NCBI RefSeq assembly: GCF_936943645.1 | Contig: NZ_CAKZJO010000044.1 | Span: 1 to 64,000, forward strand | DNA length: 64,000 bases | From: an uncultured Bradyrhizobium sp. | GTDB lineage: Bacteria > Pseudomonadota > Alphaproteobacteria > Rhizobiales > Xanthobacteraceae | Direction: 5' to 3' | Part shown: positions 35,139 to 44,675 of the stretch, piece after piece | Numbering within the stretch: position 1 is the stretch's first letter | How the letters are laid out: every line of letters begins with the position of its first letter | Notes under the pieces: generated by a model | What the model was told of the DNA's origin: nothing | What the model saw: the letters and a program-made list of their open reading frames with translations, nothing else | Databases searched by the model: none | Made by a program: the position numbers and the translations under genes

Positions 35139-37205
35139 TCAGGCGAACTCGGGTGCGATCGGCGGGCTATCGGCGAGGACACGGCTCTCGGCCACCGGCC
35201 GCTTCGCGAGCCATTGCAGCACGGCATCGAGCGGCTGCGGCCGCTGGTAGAAATAGCCCTGCCCGAACCTCACGCCCATCTCGCGCATGGCCTTGGCCTG
35301 TTCGGCGCGCTCGATGCCCTCGGCGACCAGCGTGAGTCCGAGCGTTCCGGCCAGCGATGCGATCACGCCGACGATGGCCTTGTCCTCCGCACTGCCCGGG
35401 ATCTCCCTGATGAACGCTTTGTCGATCTTGACCTTGTCGAGCGGGAAGCGCCTGAGATGCGCGAGCGAGCTATAGCCGGTGCCGAAATCGTCGAGCGCGA
35501 TCGTGGCGCCCAGGCGGCGCAGCCGTTGCAGCGTCGCGGAGGCGCTGGCGATGTTGTTGATCAGCGAGCCCTCGGTGATCTCGAGCTCGAGCAGCGAGGC
35601 CGAAACGTCGAAGCGCGCGCAGGTCGCGCGCAGCTCGGCGGCGAGCGAATGGTCGGCGAGCTCGGACGGCGGCAGATTGATCGCGATCCTGATCTGCGGC
35701 CTGCCGGCAGCCGCCAGGCGTTGCAGCGCCCAGCAGGCGTCGGTCAGCACGTAGCGGGTCAGCCGGGCATTATTGCCGCTGCGCTCGATCAGCGGCAGGA
35801 ATTCGGCCGGGCCGATCACGCCGTGGTCGGGATGGCGCCAGCGGATCAGCGCTTCCAGGCCGACGACCTCGTGGTTTTCGAGATCGACCTGGCTCTGGTA
35901 CCAGACCTCGAACTGTCCTTCGGCAAAGCCCGCGGGAATGGCGAGCTCGAGATCCCTGCGGCGGCGGTAGTCGCGCTGCAGCGCCTCGTCCAGCACGGCG
36001 ACCGTGCCGGGCGCCTTGCTCTTGGCATGATAGAGCGCGATGTCGGCGAGCGTCGGCAGATGCGACAGCTCCGGATCGTCGGCGCGGCGCACGGCAAGGC
36101 CGATGCTGGCACGCGGCACGACCTGCTTGTCGTGGAGCCGGATCGGCTCGGAAATGGCTGTGAGCACCTGCTGCGCAAAGGCGTGCGCCGAGGTTTCGTT
36201 GCTGACCTCGGGGCGGATGACGACGAATTCGTCACCGCCAAGCCGAGCCACCCAATCCTCCGCTTCCACGGAGGTCCGAAGTCGCTGGGAAATCTGGACC
36301 AGGAACGCATCGCCGGCCTCGTGACCGAACGTGTCGTTGATGCCCTTGAAGTCGTCGAGATCGATGAAGCAGAACGCGACCAGCGCGTCCGGCCTGCCCC
36401 CGTCGCGGCTCGCCACGGCGAGACGCTCGGTCAAAGAGCGACGGTTGGGCAGCCCGGTGAGCGGATCATGCGCGGCCATGTGTCCAAGCCGGTCGAGCGC
36501 GCCCGACGTCGTGTGCTGCATGGCGTTGAAGGCGCGCGCGAGCTGGCCGAACTCGTTCGAGGACGTGACGTCCGCCGGATAGGCCCGGCCATCCTGCTTG
36601 CTGCGCTGGATCGCCGACATCATCACCGCGAGCGGCCTGCCGATGAAGACGTTGGCGGAGATCCGCATGGCGATCAGGGTCGCGAATGTCGCAAGCAAGC
36701 CGACGACCAGCAGCAGCACCAGCCGGCTGCCCGCGTCCGCGTAAAGCGCCGCATGGGAATAGGCGATGGCGATGCGGCCGGCCTGAACGGAGATGTTGCC
36801 GTTGCTGTAATGGATCGGACGCGAGACCTCGGCGATGGACGGGCTCTCCGAGCGCGCCACCACGCGGGCGATCGCGGCGCCCGTGTCGTCATAGACGGCC
36901 GCCGCCGCGATGGTCTCGTCGTGCATGATCTCGTTGAGCACGCCCGTGACCTGGTCGTAGCGCATCTTCCAGAGCGGCTCGGCAATCAGCTCGGCCCGGC
37001 TCTCGGCGACGCGGGCCATGCGGGCGTCGAGCTGCCTGATCTGCGACCAGAAGCTCGAAGCCTCGACACCGGCCGAGGCGAGCAATTGCACCAGCAGCAG
37101 AACGGGCACGGTCGCCCATATCATGGCGCGCACGACCGGGCGCAAGCGCGGCGGTATCGCCGGCTCGTTGCTTTCAGGGTCGGTCATCGCCTCATCCTTG
37201 CGCAT
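35139..37205 (-). CDS. Membrane GGDEF-EAL c-di-GMP protein
   Basis: 688 residues. Transmembrane helix about 29-46, a periplasmic domain of about 115 residues, a second helix about 162-180, a HAMP-like linker, GGDEF at 323-327 and EAL at 451-453. The EAL residues look intact (EALIRWRHP, ELEITE, DDFGTGYSSL, KIDKAF, VAEGIE, GQGYFYQRP). No RxxD I-site precedes GGDEF (EAED there). So phosphodiesterase activity is plausible, with cyclase activity possible. Its ATG shares one base with the stop of the upstream binding-protein gene (TGATG). Confidence 0.94.
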   Translation of the reverse strand: MRKDEAMTDPESNEPAIPPRLRPVVRAMIWATVPVLLLVQLLASAGVEASSFWSQIRQLDARMARVAESRAELIAEPLWKMRYDQVTGVLNEIMHDETIAAAAVYDDTGAAIARVVARSESPSIAEVSRPIHYSNGNISVQAGRIAIAYSHAALYADAGSRLVLLLVVGLLATFATLIAMRISANVFIGRPLAVMMSAIQRSKQDGRAYPADVTSSNEFGQLARAFNAMQHTTSGALDRLGHMAAHDPLTGLPNRRSLTERLAVASRDGGRPDALVAFCFIDLDDFKGINDTFGHEAGDAFLVQISQRLRTSVEAEDWVARLGGDEFVVIRPEVSNETSAHAFAQQVLTAISEPIRLHDKQVVPRASIGLAVRRADDPELSHLPTLADIALYHAKSKAPGTVAVLDEALQRDYRRRRDLELAIPAGFAEGQFEVWYQSQVDLENHEVVGLEALIRWRHPDHGVIGPAEFLPLIERSGNNARLTRYVLTDACWALQRLAAAGRPQIRIAINLPPSELADHSLAAELRATCARFDVSASLLELEITEGSLINNIASASATLQRLRRLGATIALDDFGTGYSSLAHLRRFPLDKVKIDKAFIREIPGSAEDKAIVGVIASLAGTLGLTLVAEGIERAEQAKAMREMGVRFGQGYFYQRPQPLDAVLQWLAKRPVAESRVLADSPPIAPEFA

Positions 37206-38377
37206 CAGTCGGCAGCGCCTTCGGGAACCGGCAGGGACGAAATCAGCGCGTCGAGGGAAAAATCATAGTGGCCGCAGCGGCCGGCCTTCGCCCTGAATCG
37301 CGCAAAGTCGATCCGGTCGAACGCACGTGTCTTGATGAGATCGCCGACCGAGCCGAGATTCTGCCGTGTGATCGCCGACGTCTTGACCTCGACGTGGGGC
37401 GAGGCCGCCGCGAAATCGCAGCCATCGGCATAATCGCGCAGCAGGACGATCGACCAGCCGCCGAGCAGGAAATGCCCGCCGTCGGTCAGCAGCAGACGGC
37501 CTGCCCTGATCTCGCGCAGCGCGTCTTCCGACCAGTTGAGGCCGACCAATTGGATGTCGCGGCCGGGCGTGAGGCCGGCGGCGACCACCGCGCGTAGCGC
37601 GCCGAGCGCCATCGGATCGTTTCCGGCCCAGATGCCGGCGGGGCGGATCTGCTTGCGCGAGGCCCAGCCCAGATAATTCGCGGTGACCTTCTCGGCCTCC
37701 GATTGCGTCCAGTTGGCGAACAGCAGCCGGTCCACCACGACGTCGGGCGCGGCGTCCACCGCCAGCTTCAGGCCGGCGTTGCGCGCGATCGAGGCGGGCG
37801 TGATCTCGTCGCCGCCGATGCCGAGAAGATGGATCTTGCCGTCCGCGCTCTGCCATTTCTCCGCACGCGCCGCCGTGATCAGCGCATTGGCCATCCGCGC
37901 GCCCGCGGTCTGAAGATCGGTCGTGATGTCGCCGAGCCAGGTCTTGAGCTTTTGCCTGGGCGGTCCGAGACGCGCCGCATCTTCGCCGATCAGCGTGTTC
38001 GAGAGCAGCAGCGTCTTGACGCCGGCAGCCTCGGCCGCCTCCAGGATCGGAACGGCGGCGGATTCCTCGTTCGACAGAATCAGGAAATCGGGCTTGTCGC
38101 GGCGCGCCACCACGCCGAAGCCGAGCTCCTGCATGGTGCGGTAATTGCGTTCGCTGGTCAGCACCTCGACATGGGCGTCGAGCTGGCGGCCGGCGGCCTG
38201 CATGGTCTGCGCGACCATGTCCCAATAGACCTCGCCGGTCTTGCCGGGATTGACGAAGACGATGTCGAGGGGCTTTGCAGGAGGATTGGCAAGGGGATCG
38301 GCAAGGCTCGGGCCGGCGGGCGCGAAAACGCCGCAGGCCGCGCCCGCAGCGAGCAATATTCGCAGGAATTTTGTCAT
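37205..38377 (-). CDS. Periplasmic sugar-type binding protein without a transporter
   Basis: 390 residues with a signal peptide (FLRILLAAGAACGVFAPAG). The mature protein has the type I periplasmic binding fold of ribose/galactose-type proteins (DIVFVNPGKTGEVYWDMVAQTM, then GIWAGNDPMALGALRAV). No permease or ATPase gene is adjacent. Instead it overlaps the GGDEF-EAL gene, so it may deliver a ligand signal to that sensor, as LuxP does for LuxQ. Ligand unknown. Start ATG is followed by a Lys-containing n-region. Confidence 0.9.
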   Translation of the reverse strand: MTKFLRILLAAGAACGVFAPAGPSLADPLANPPAKPLDIVFVNPGKTGEVYWDMVAQTMQAAGRQLDAHVEVLTSERNYRTMQELGFGVVARRDKPDFLILSNEESAAVPILEAAEAAGVKTLLLSNTLIGEDAARLGPPRQKLKTWLGDITTDLQTAGARMANALITAARAEKWQSADGKIHLLGIGGDEITPASIARNAGLKLAVDAAPDVVVDRLLFANWTQSEAEKVTANYLGWASRKQIRPAGIWAGNDPMALGALRAVVAAGLTPGRDIQLVGLNWSEDALREIRAGRLLLTDGGHFLLGGWSIVLLRDYADGCDFAAASPHVEVKTSAITRQNLGSVGDLIKTRAFDRIDFARFRAKAGRCGHYDFSLDALISSLPVPEGAAD

Positions 38378-38569
38378 TTTTCTTCGCCGCCCCTGATGGT
38401 TCCAAGGTTGGACCCGCGTCCGCTAACACTTCGCAAAATCCACCCGGCCACAGCGGCATAGAGCTAATGAAAGGTATATCTGCCGCGCCGAATTGAGGTA
38501 TTCGAGGCGGCGGCGATCACCCCGTCATTCCGTGCTATCAGCAAGCTGAAACCGCGACTCATCCGTCCC

Positions 38570-40015
38570 ATGGCCAAGAACACGCTTTCCTTCGTCTGCC
38601 AGAACTGCGGCGCGGCCTATAACCGCTGGCAGGGCAAGTGCGAGTCCTGCGGCGAGTGGAATACGCTCGCCGAGGAAGACACCAGCGGCAGCGTGCCGGT
38701 CTCGATCCGGTCCAAGCGCAAGGGCCGGACGTTCGCGCTGGAGAGCCTCGCCGGCAAGAGCCCGGATGCGCCGCGGCTGTCCTCAGGCATGACCGAGCTC
38801 GACCGCGTCACCGGCGGTGGTTTCGTCCGCGGCTCGGTGCTGCTGGTCGGCGGCGATCCCGGCATCGGTAAGTCCACGCTGCTGACTCAGGCGACCAGCC
38901 TGATGGCGCGCGCCGGGCACCGCATCGTCTACATCTCCGGCGAAGAGGCTATCGCGCAGGTACGGCTGCGCGCCGAGCGGCTCGGCCTGTCGGATGCCCC
39001 GGTGCAGCTTGCGGCCGAAACCTCGGTCGAAGACATCGTCTCGACGCTGTCGGAAGGCGCCGTCCCGCGCCTCATCGTGATCGACTCGATCCAGACCATG
39101 TGGACCGACACCGTGGAATCCGCTCCCGGAACGGTCACGCAGGTGCGCGCCTCGGCGCAGGCCCTCATTCGTTTTGCCAAGAAGACGGGCGCAGCCATCA
39201 TCCTGGTCGGCCACGTCACGAAGGACGGCCAGATCGCGGGCCCCCGCGTGGTCGAGCACATGGTCGATGCCGTGATGTCCTTCGAGGGCGAAGGCTCGCA
39301 GCAATTCCGTATCCTGCGCGCGGTAAAGAACCGCTTCGGCCCGACCGACGAGATCGGCGTGTTCGAGATGACGGGCCTTGGCCTGCGCGAGGTCACCAAT
39401 CCTTCCGAGCTGTTCCTGTCCGAGCGCGATCTCGGCACGCCCGGCACCGCAGTCTTTGCGGGTATCGAGGGCACCCGGCCCGTTCTGGTCGAATTGCAGG
39501 CGCTGGTGGCGCCGACCTCGCTCGGCACACCGCGGCGCGCGGTGGTCGGCTGGGACCCGAGCCGGCTGTCGATGGTGCTGGCGGTGCTGGAGGCTCATTG
39601 CGGGGTCAAGCTGTCCGGCCACGACGTCTACCTGAACGTCGCCGGCGGCCTGCGCATCCACGAGCCGGCGGCCGACCTCGCCGCCGCGGCAGCCCTGGTG
39701 TCGTCCTTGGTTAATGCGCAATTGCCGACCGATGCGGTCTATTTCGGCGAAATCTCGCTGTCCGGCGTGGTACGGCCGGTGGCGCAGACCCCGGCCCGGC
39801 TGAAGGAAGCGGCAAAACTCGGCTTCCAGCGCGCCATGCTGCCCGAATCGGCCCGGGGCGAGACCGGCGGCGACGCCGGATTGTCGCTGAACGCGGTGAA
39901 CAGCCTGACCACCCTGGTCGCCGAGATCGCCGCCCGCGGCTCCCGCCGGGGCGAATCGAACGCGCCGGCCGAGAAAAATGCCACACCGGCAAGATTCCGC
40001 CGTGGAGAGGGCTAG
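38570..40015 (+). CDS. radA: DNA repair protein RadA (Sms)
   Basis: 481 residues. Zinc finger Cys10, Cys13, Cys24, Cys27; RecA-like ATPase with Walker A GGDPGIGKSTL; the KNRFG motif (AVKNRFGPTDE); and a Lon-like C-terminal domain. Processes recombination intermediates. Upstream 38378-38569 should contain its promoter. cvpA and purF follow. Confidence 0.96.
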   Translation: MAKNTLSFVCQNCGAAYNRWQGKCESCGEWNTLAEEDTSGSVPVSIRSKRKGRTFALESLAGKSPDAPRLSSGMTELDRVTGGGFVRGSVLLVGGDPGIGKSTLLTQATSLMARAGHRIVYISGEEAIAQVRLRAERLGLSDAPVQLAAETSVEDIVSTLSEGAVPRLIVIDSIQTMWTDTVESAPGTVTQVRASAQALIRFAKKTGAAIILVGHVTKDGQIAGPRVVEHMVDAVMSFEGEGSQQFRILRAVKNRFGPTDEIGVFEMTGLGLREVTNPSELFLSERDLGTPGTAVFAGIEGTRPVLVELQALVAPTSLGTPRRAVVGWDPSRLSMVLAVLEAHCGVKLSGHDVYLNVAGGLRIHEPAADLAAAAALVSSLVNAQLPTDAVYFGEISLSGVVRPVAQTPARLKEAAKLGFQRAMLPESARGETGGDAGLSLNAVNSLTTLVAEIAARGSRRGESNAPAEKNATPARFRRGEG

Positions 40016-40182
40016 GCGGAGGTGACGCCGGAGGCCCCCGCCGCTATACAGCCGTCACAAAAGCAGCATGGGATTGCGTGGTTGCGGCCTTGCCGGGAAC
40101 GCCGTCTGCCCCTCTTTTAGGGCAGCGGCCAAGCACCGATTCGCTAGAGCACCTTCGACGTACGAGCGGACCAGACCAGCCG

Positions 40183-40812
40183 ATGCCAGTAACCATCCTC
40201 GACCTGATCCTGCTCGGTGTGATGCTGATCTCGGGCCTGCTCGCCATGGTCCGCGGCTTCATGCGCGAAATCCTCTCGATCGCGGCCTGGGGCGCGGCGG
40301 CGATCGTGACGCTGTACTCCTTCTCGAAACTGCTGCCGACCGCCAAGACCTATTTCAACAACGACACGGTGGCGAGCGTCGTCGTGGTCGCGGGCGTGTT
40401 CGTCGGCACCCTGGTCGTGGTTTCCGTCATCACGGTCCGGATCTCGGACATGATCCTGGATTCGCGCATCGGCGCGCTGGACCGTACGCTGGGTTTCCTG
40501 TTTGGCCTGGCTCGCGGGCTTTTGATCGTCGTCGTCGCGTTCCTGTTCTTCACCTGGCTGGTGCCGGACAAGCAGCGCCCGGACTGGGTCACGGGGGCGA
40601 AATCCCGCGTGGTGCTGCAGGGAACCGGGGATTGGCTGATGGCCCTCTTGCCTGACGACCCCGAGAACACCATCTTGAAGAGATTCAAGAAAAACAAACC
40701 AGATGATGATCAAGCTGATTCCGAGCAGCAGCCTTCGGGCAGTGGCGACGGATACAGTAAACCTGCTCGTGACAGTTTGAAGAAACTGATCGAGAAACCT
40801 GCGGCGCGTTGA
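40183..40812 (+). CDS. cvpA: CvpA family membrane protein
   Basis: 209 residues from ATG 40183; a longer frame from 40078 has no support. Four hydrophobic helices (TILDLILLGVMLISGLLAM first) and a polar Lys/Asp-rich C-terminus. CvpA homologues are linked to colicin V production and envelope stress. Overlap with nothing; the purF ATG follows 27 bases later. Confidence 0.88.
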   Translation: MPVTILDLILLGVMLISGLLAMVRGFMREILSIAAWGAAAIVTLYSFSKLLPTAKTYFNNDTVASVVVVAGVFVGTLVVVSVITVRISDMILDSRIGALDRTLGFLFGLARGLLIVVVAFLFFTWLVPDKQRPDWVTGAKSRVVLQGTGDWLMALLPDDPENTILKRFKKNKPDDDQADSEQQPSGSGDGYSKPARDSLKKLIEKPAAR

Positions 40813-40839
40813 TTGCCCTTAAAGAGAGGCGCGGACGAG

Positions 40840-42363
40840 ATGCGACACCCTGACCAGGACGCCCAACTTGATCTCGATCCAAACGCCGGCCCGGGTCCGG
40901 CCGCGCTAGAGGTTCAGGACGATCTGGAGGGGGATACGCTGCGCGAGGAATGCGGCGTCTTCGGCATCTACGGACACCCTGATGCCGCCGCCATCACCGC
41001 GCTCGGTCTGCACGCCCTTCAACACCGCGGCCAGGAAGCCGCCGGCATCGTCTCCTACGACGGCAGCCGTTTTCACAGTGAACGCCGCCTCGGCCTCGTC
41101 GGCGACACCTTCTCCCGCCGCGAGGTGATCGATCGCCTGCCCGGCAATATGGCCGTCGGCCATGTCCGCTATTCCACCACCGGCGCCACCATCCTGCGCA
41201 ACGTGCAGCCGCTGTTCGCCGAGCTCAATGCCGGCGGCCTCGCGGTCGCGCACAACGGCAACCTCACCAACGGCCTGACACTGCGCCGCGAGCTCGTGAA
41301 GAACGGCGCGATGATGCAGTCGACCACCGACACCGAGGTGATCCTGCACCTGGTCGCGCGCTCCAGGCGCAGCCGTTTCATCGAGCGCTATATCGACGCG
41401 CTGCGCGAGATCGAGGGCGCCTACGCGCTTGTCTCGCTGACCAACAAGAAGCTGGTCGGCGCGCGCGATCCGCGCGGCATCCGTCCCCTCGTGCTCGGCG
41501 AGCTCGATGGCTGCCCGATCCTGACGTCGGAGACCTGCGCGCTCGACATCATCGGCGCGCGCTTCATCCGCGACATCGAGCCCGGTGAAGTCATCGTGTT
41601 CGACGAGCACGGCCAGGACATCCACAAGCCGTTCCCGCCGATGGCGCCGCGCCCCTGCATCTTCGAATACATCTATTTCGCCCGCCCCGATTCCGTCGTG
41701 CACGGCCGCTCGGTCTACGAGGTCCGCAAAGCCTTCGGCGCCCAGCTCGCGCGCGAGAGCCACGTGCCGATCGACGTCGTGGTGCCGGTGCCGGATTCCG
41801 GCGTGCCTGCCGCAGTCGGCTACAGCCAGCATTCCGGCGTGCCGTTCGAGCTCGGCATCATCCGCAATCATTATGTCGGCCGCACCTTCATCCAACCGAC
41901 GCAGGCGATCCGCGAATCCGGCGTGCGCATGAAGCACTCTGCCAACCGCGCCGCGATCGAAGGCAAGCGCATCATCCTGATCGACGACTCCCTGGTGCGC
42001 GGCACCACCTCGAAGAAGATCGTGCGCATGATGCGCGATGCCGGCGCCAAGGAAGTGCACTTCCGCCTCGCCTCGCCGCCGATCCTCTATCCTGACTATT
42101 ACGGCATCGACCTGCCCGATCGCGGCGGCCTGCTGGCGGCGACTCATTCGCTGGAGGAGATGCGCGAAATCATCGGCGCCGACTCGCTCGCCTTCCTGTC
42201 GATCGACGGCATGTACCGCGCCATGGGCGAGCCCGGTCGCGACCCCGCCAATCCGAAATTCTCGGATCACTGCTTTACCGGCGCCTATCCGACCCACCTC
42301 ACCGACCAGACCCAGACCGAGCAGCAGCCGCGGCAGCTCTCTTTGCTGGCGGAGGCGAGCTGA
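40840..42363 (+). CDS. purF: Amidophosphoribosyltransferase
   Basis: 507 residues from ATG 40840 (AAAGAGAGG upstream). First step of purine synthesis: PRPP plus glutamine to phosphoribosylamine. A propeptide of 37 residues precedes the N-terminal nucleophile Cys38 (EECGVFGIYG), which must be exposed by cleavage. The glutaminase domain, the PRPP motif IILIDDSLVRGTTSKK and IYFARPDS are present. Confidence 0.96.
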   Translation: MRHPDQDAQLDLDPNAGPGPAALEVQDDLEGDTLREECGVFGIYGHPDAAAITALGLHALQHRGQEAAGIVSYDGSRFHSERRLGLVGDTFSRREVIDRLPGNMAVGHVRYSTTGATILRNVQPLFAELNAGGLAVAHNGNLTNGLTLRRELVKNGAMMQSTTDTEVILHLVARSRRSRFIERYIDALREIEGAYALVSLTNKKLVGARDPRGIRPLVLGELDGCPILTSETCALDIIGARFIRDIEPGEVIVFDEHGQDIHKPFPPMAPRPCIFEYIYFARPDSVVHGRSVYEVRKAFGAQLARESHVPIDVVVPVPDSGVPAAVGYSQHSGVPFELGIIRNHYVGRTFIQPTQAIRESGVRMKHSANRAAIEGKRIILIDDSLVRGTTSKKIVRMMRDAGAKEVHFRLASPPILYPDYYGIDLPDRGGLLAATHSLEEMREIIGADSLAFLSIDGMYRAMGEPGRDPANPKFSDHCFTGAYPTHLTDQTQTEQQPRQLSLLAEAS

Positions 42364-42397
42364 CCGGGGATCGTCCTCGGAAGCTCATCAGAGGCTG

Positions 42398-42536
42398 CTT
42401 TTTCGTCATGGCCGGGCTTGTCCCGGCCATCTACGTCTGTAATACCCGCCGCAAAGAACGTGGATGCCCGGGACGTAGGCGAGCGGAAGCGACGCCGTCC
42501 TTCAGACGGCTACGCCCGGGCATGACGGAAGTATTC
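42398..42536. repeat. Intergenic GCCGGGCTTGTCCCGGC-type palindromic repeat
   Basis: ATGGCCGGGCTTGTCCCGGC and the distal GATGCCCGGGACGTAGGCG...CTACGCCCGGGCATGACGG are a composite palindromic element typical of Bradyrhizobium intergenic DNA. The 177-base gap between purF and the SDR gene is mostly this element. A related unit is at 45934-45960. Confidence 0.75.
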
Positions 42537-42540
42537 GACG

Positions 42541-43284
42541 ATGACCAAACCCCTCGCTGACCGCATCGCTCTCGTCACCGGCGCCTCCCGCGGCATCGGC
42601 TACGCCACTGCCATCGCCCTTGCCAGGGCCGGCGCGCACATCGTGGCCACCGCGCGCACGCAGGGCGGGCTGGAAGAACTCGACGACGAGATCCGGAAGG
42701 CCGGCGGCAGTGGCGCGACCCTGGTGCCGCTCAACCTCACCGATTCCGACGGCATCGCCCGCCTCGGCGCCGGCCTGCACGAGCGCTACGGCAAGCTCGA
42801 CATCCTCGTCGGCAATGCCGGCGTCCTCGGCCCCTCCTCGCCGATCGGCCATATCGAGCTGAAGACCTTCACCGACGTGATGGCCGTCAACGTCTCCGCG
42901 AACTTCCAGCTGATCCGCTGCATGGAGCCGCTGCTCAAGCAGTCCGATGCCGGCCGCGCCGTGTTCGTCACCTCGGGCGCCGCCAACAAGGCGACCGCCT
43001 ATGTCAGCCCCTACGCGGCCTCCAAGGCCGCGCTGGAGACGCTGGCACGCGCCTGGGCGCAGGAGACCGCGAACACGAAGCTCCGCGTCAATTTGTTCAA
43101 CCCCGGCCCGGTCCGCACCCGCATGCGCGCCACGCTGATGCCGGGCGAAGACCCGGCGACGCTCGACACCGCCGAGCAGGTCGCGGAATTCATCGTGCCG
43201 ATGTGCGCGCCGGACTGGACCGAGACTGGCAAATTCTACGACTACAAGACCCGCAGCCTGATGAGCTTCCGCGCGCCCGCCTGA
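42541..43284 (+). CDS. Short-chain dehydrogenase/reductase
   Basis: 247 residues. Rossmann motif GASRGIGYATAIALA, NAG motif, and catalytic YAASK (with Ser in VTSGAANK region). NAD(P)-dependent oxidoreductase of unknown substrate, similar to YciK-type enzymes. ATG 42541 directly follows the intergenic repeat. Placed after purF but probably has its own promoter. Confidence 0.88.
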   Translation: MTKPLADRIALVTGASRGIGYATAIALARAGAHIVATARTQGGLEELDDEIRKAGGSGATLVPLNLTDSDGIARLGAGLHERYGKLDILVGNAGVLGPSSPIGHIELKTFTDVMAVNVSANFQLIRCMEPLLKQSDAGRAVFVTSGAANKATAYVSPYAASKAALETLARAWAQETANTKLRVNLFNPGPVRTRMRATLMPGEDPATLDTAEQVAEFIVPMCAPDWTETGKFYDYKTRSLMSFRAPA

Positions 43285-43362
43285 TTGACTTGGGCACCTC
43301 CCCGCGATTGACTGCCCGCGCTCAAGCGGCAGCAAGCCGCAAGCCAAAAAAGGGAGGTCGCC

Positions 43363-44508
43363 ATGGCGCCATGGCATCGCGCAGGGTTTTCGCATGCGCT
43401 CGCAAACGTCTCTCGTGCCCTCTCCATCCTGATCGCAGCCGTCGCATTCGTGCTGCCGGGCACAGCGAGCGCCGGCCAAGTCCCGACCTTCGCGGTCGAC
43501 GCCTCCTGGCCGAAGCCACTGCCGAACAACTGGATCCTCGGCCAGGTCGGCGGCATCACCGTCGACTGGCAGGGCCACATCTGGGTGATTCATCGCCCGC
43601 GCTCGCTCACCGATGACGAGAAAGGGGCAAGCCTCACCCCACCGCGCTCGAAATGCTGCGTGTCGGCGCCGCCCGTGCTCGAATTCGACGCCGACGGCAA
43701 TCTGCTGCGCTCATGGGGCGGCGCGGGCCAGGGCTATGAATGGGTCGGCCGCGAGCACGGCATCGAGGTCGACGAACGCGGCTTCGTCTGGGTCGGCGGC
43801 AATGCCGACAACGACAACGCCATCCTGAAGTTCTCGCTCGACGGCAAGTTCGTCGCCCAGATCGGCAAGATCGCGCCGAGCCTCGGCAGCAACGATACGA
43901 CCCAGCTTGGCAAGCCCGCCGAGACCGCGATCGACAAGGAGGCCAACGAGATCTACGTCGCCGACGGTTACGGCAATCGCCGCGTCATCGTGTTCGATGC
44001 GACGACGCTTGCCTACAAGCGGCATTGGGGCGCCTATGGCAACAAGCCCGATGACGCCAAGCAGGCGCCATACGATCCGAAGGCGCCGGTCGCGCAGCAA
44101 TTCGGCAATCCCGTCCATTGCGTGAAGCTCGCCAATGACGGGCTCGTCTATGTCTGCGACCGCATCAACAACCGCATCCAGGTGTTCAAGAAGGACGGCA
44201 GCTTCGTGAAGGAGTTCTTCTTCGAGAAGAACACGCTCGGCAACGGCGCGGTGTGGGACATCGCGATCTGGCCCGATCCGAAGCAGACCTATCTGCTCAG
44301 CGCCGACGGCGAGAACAACGAGATCAGGGTGATCAGGCGCGAAGACGGCAGCGTGGTCGGCAGCTTCGGGCATAGCGGCCGCAATGCCGGGCAATTCCAC
44401 TGGGTGCATGCCATGGCGATCGACACCAAGGGCAACGTTTATACCGCCGAGGTCGACACCGGAAAGCGCATCCAGAAATTCAAGCTGACATCGGACGCAC
44501 TCAAATAG
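43363..44508 (+). CDS. Exported NHL-repeat beta-propeller protein
   Basis: 381 residues from ATG 43363 (AGGGAGG upstream). Signal peptide (LSILIAAVAFVLPGTASAGQ). The mature part is made of repeated propeller blades (WVGREHGIEVDERGFVWVGG, VADGYGNRRVIVFD, LVYVCDRINNRIQVF). Similar proteins are annotated as peptidyl-alpha-hydroxyglycine amidating-lyase-like; enzyme activity is not shown. A terminator hairpin follows at 44542. Confidence 0.85.
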   Translation: MAPWHRAGFSHALANVSRALSILIAAVAFVLPGTASAGQVPTFAVDASWPKPLPNNWILGQVGGITVDWQGHIWVIHRPRSLTDDEKGASLTPPRSKCCVSAPPVLEFDADGNLLRSWGGAGQGYEWVGREHGIEVDERGFVWVGGNADNDNAILKFSLDGKFVAQIGKIAPSLGSNDTTQLGKPAETAIDKEANEIYVADGYGNRRVIVFDATTLAYKRHWGAYGNKPDDAKQAPYDPKAPVAQQFGNPVHCVKLANDGLVYVCDRINNRIQVFKKDGSFVKEFFFEKNTLGNGAVWDIAIWPDPKQTYLLSADGENNEIRVIRREDGSVVGSFGHSGRNAGQFHWVHAMAIDTKGNVYTAEVDTGKRIQKFKLTSDALK

Positions 44509-44541
44509 CGTCTCAACGCATTTTGCCCAAAAGTTAACCGA

Positions 44542-44570
44542 CGGATGACGCTACGACACAGCGTCATCCG
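44542..44570 (+). terminator. Terminator hairpin after the NHL gene
   Basis: CGGATGACGCT (44542-44552), loop ACGACAC, and its exact reverse complement AGCGTCATCCG (44560-44570), 34 bases after the stop. Only a short GCTTT follows, so it may be a weak terminator. Confidence 0.6.
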
Positions 44571-44675
44571 GCTTTAGGCGCATTGCCGCCGGCCCTGGGA
44601 CAGGCTAGAGCCATCAGCCGGATCGGGGTTCCGCAAGAGAGCCGTCCGCATATTTGACAATGGAGGAAACCTTTG

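Noticed and set aside
35085..37268. Long plus-strand frame opposite the GGDEF-EAL gene
   Set aside because: Antisense shadow of the GGDEF-EAL gene, which has intact active-site motifs.
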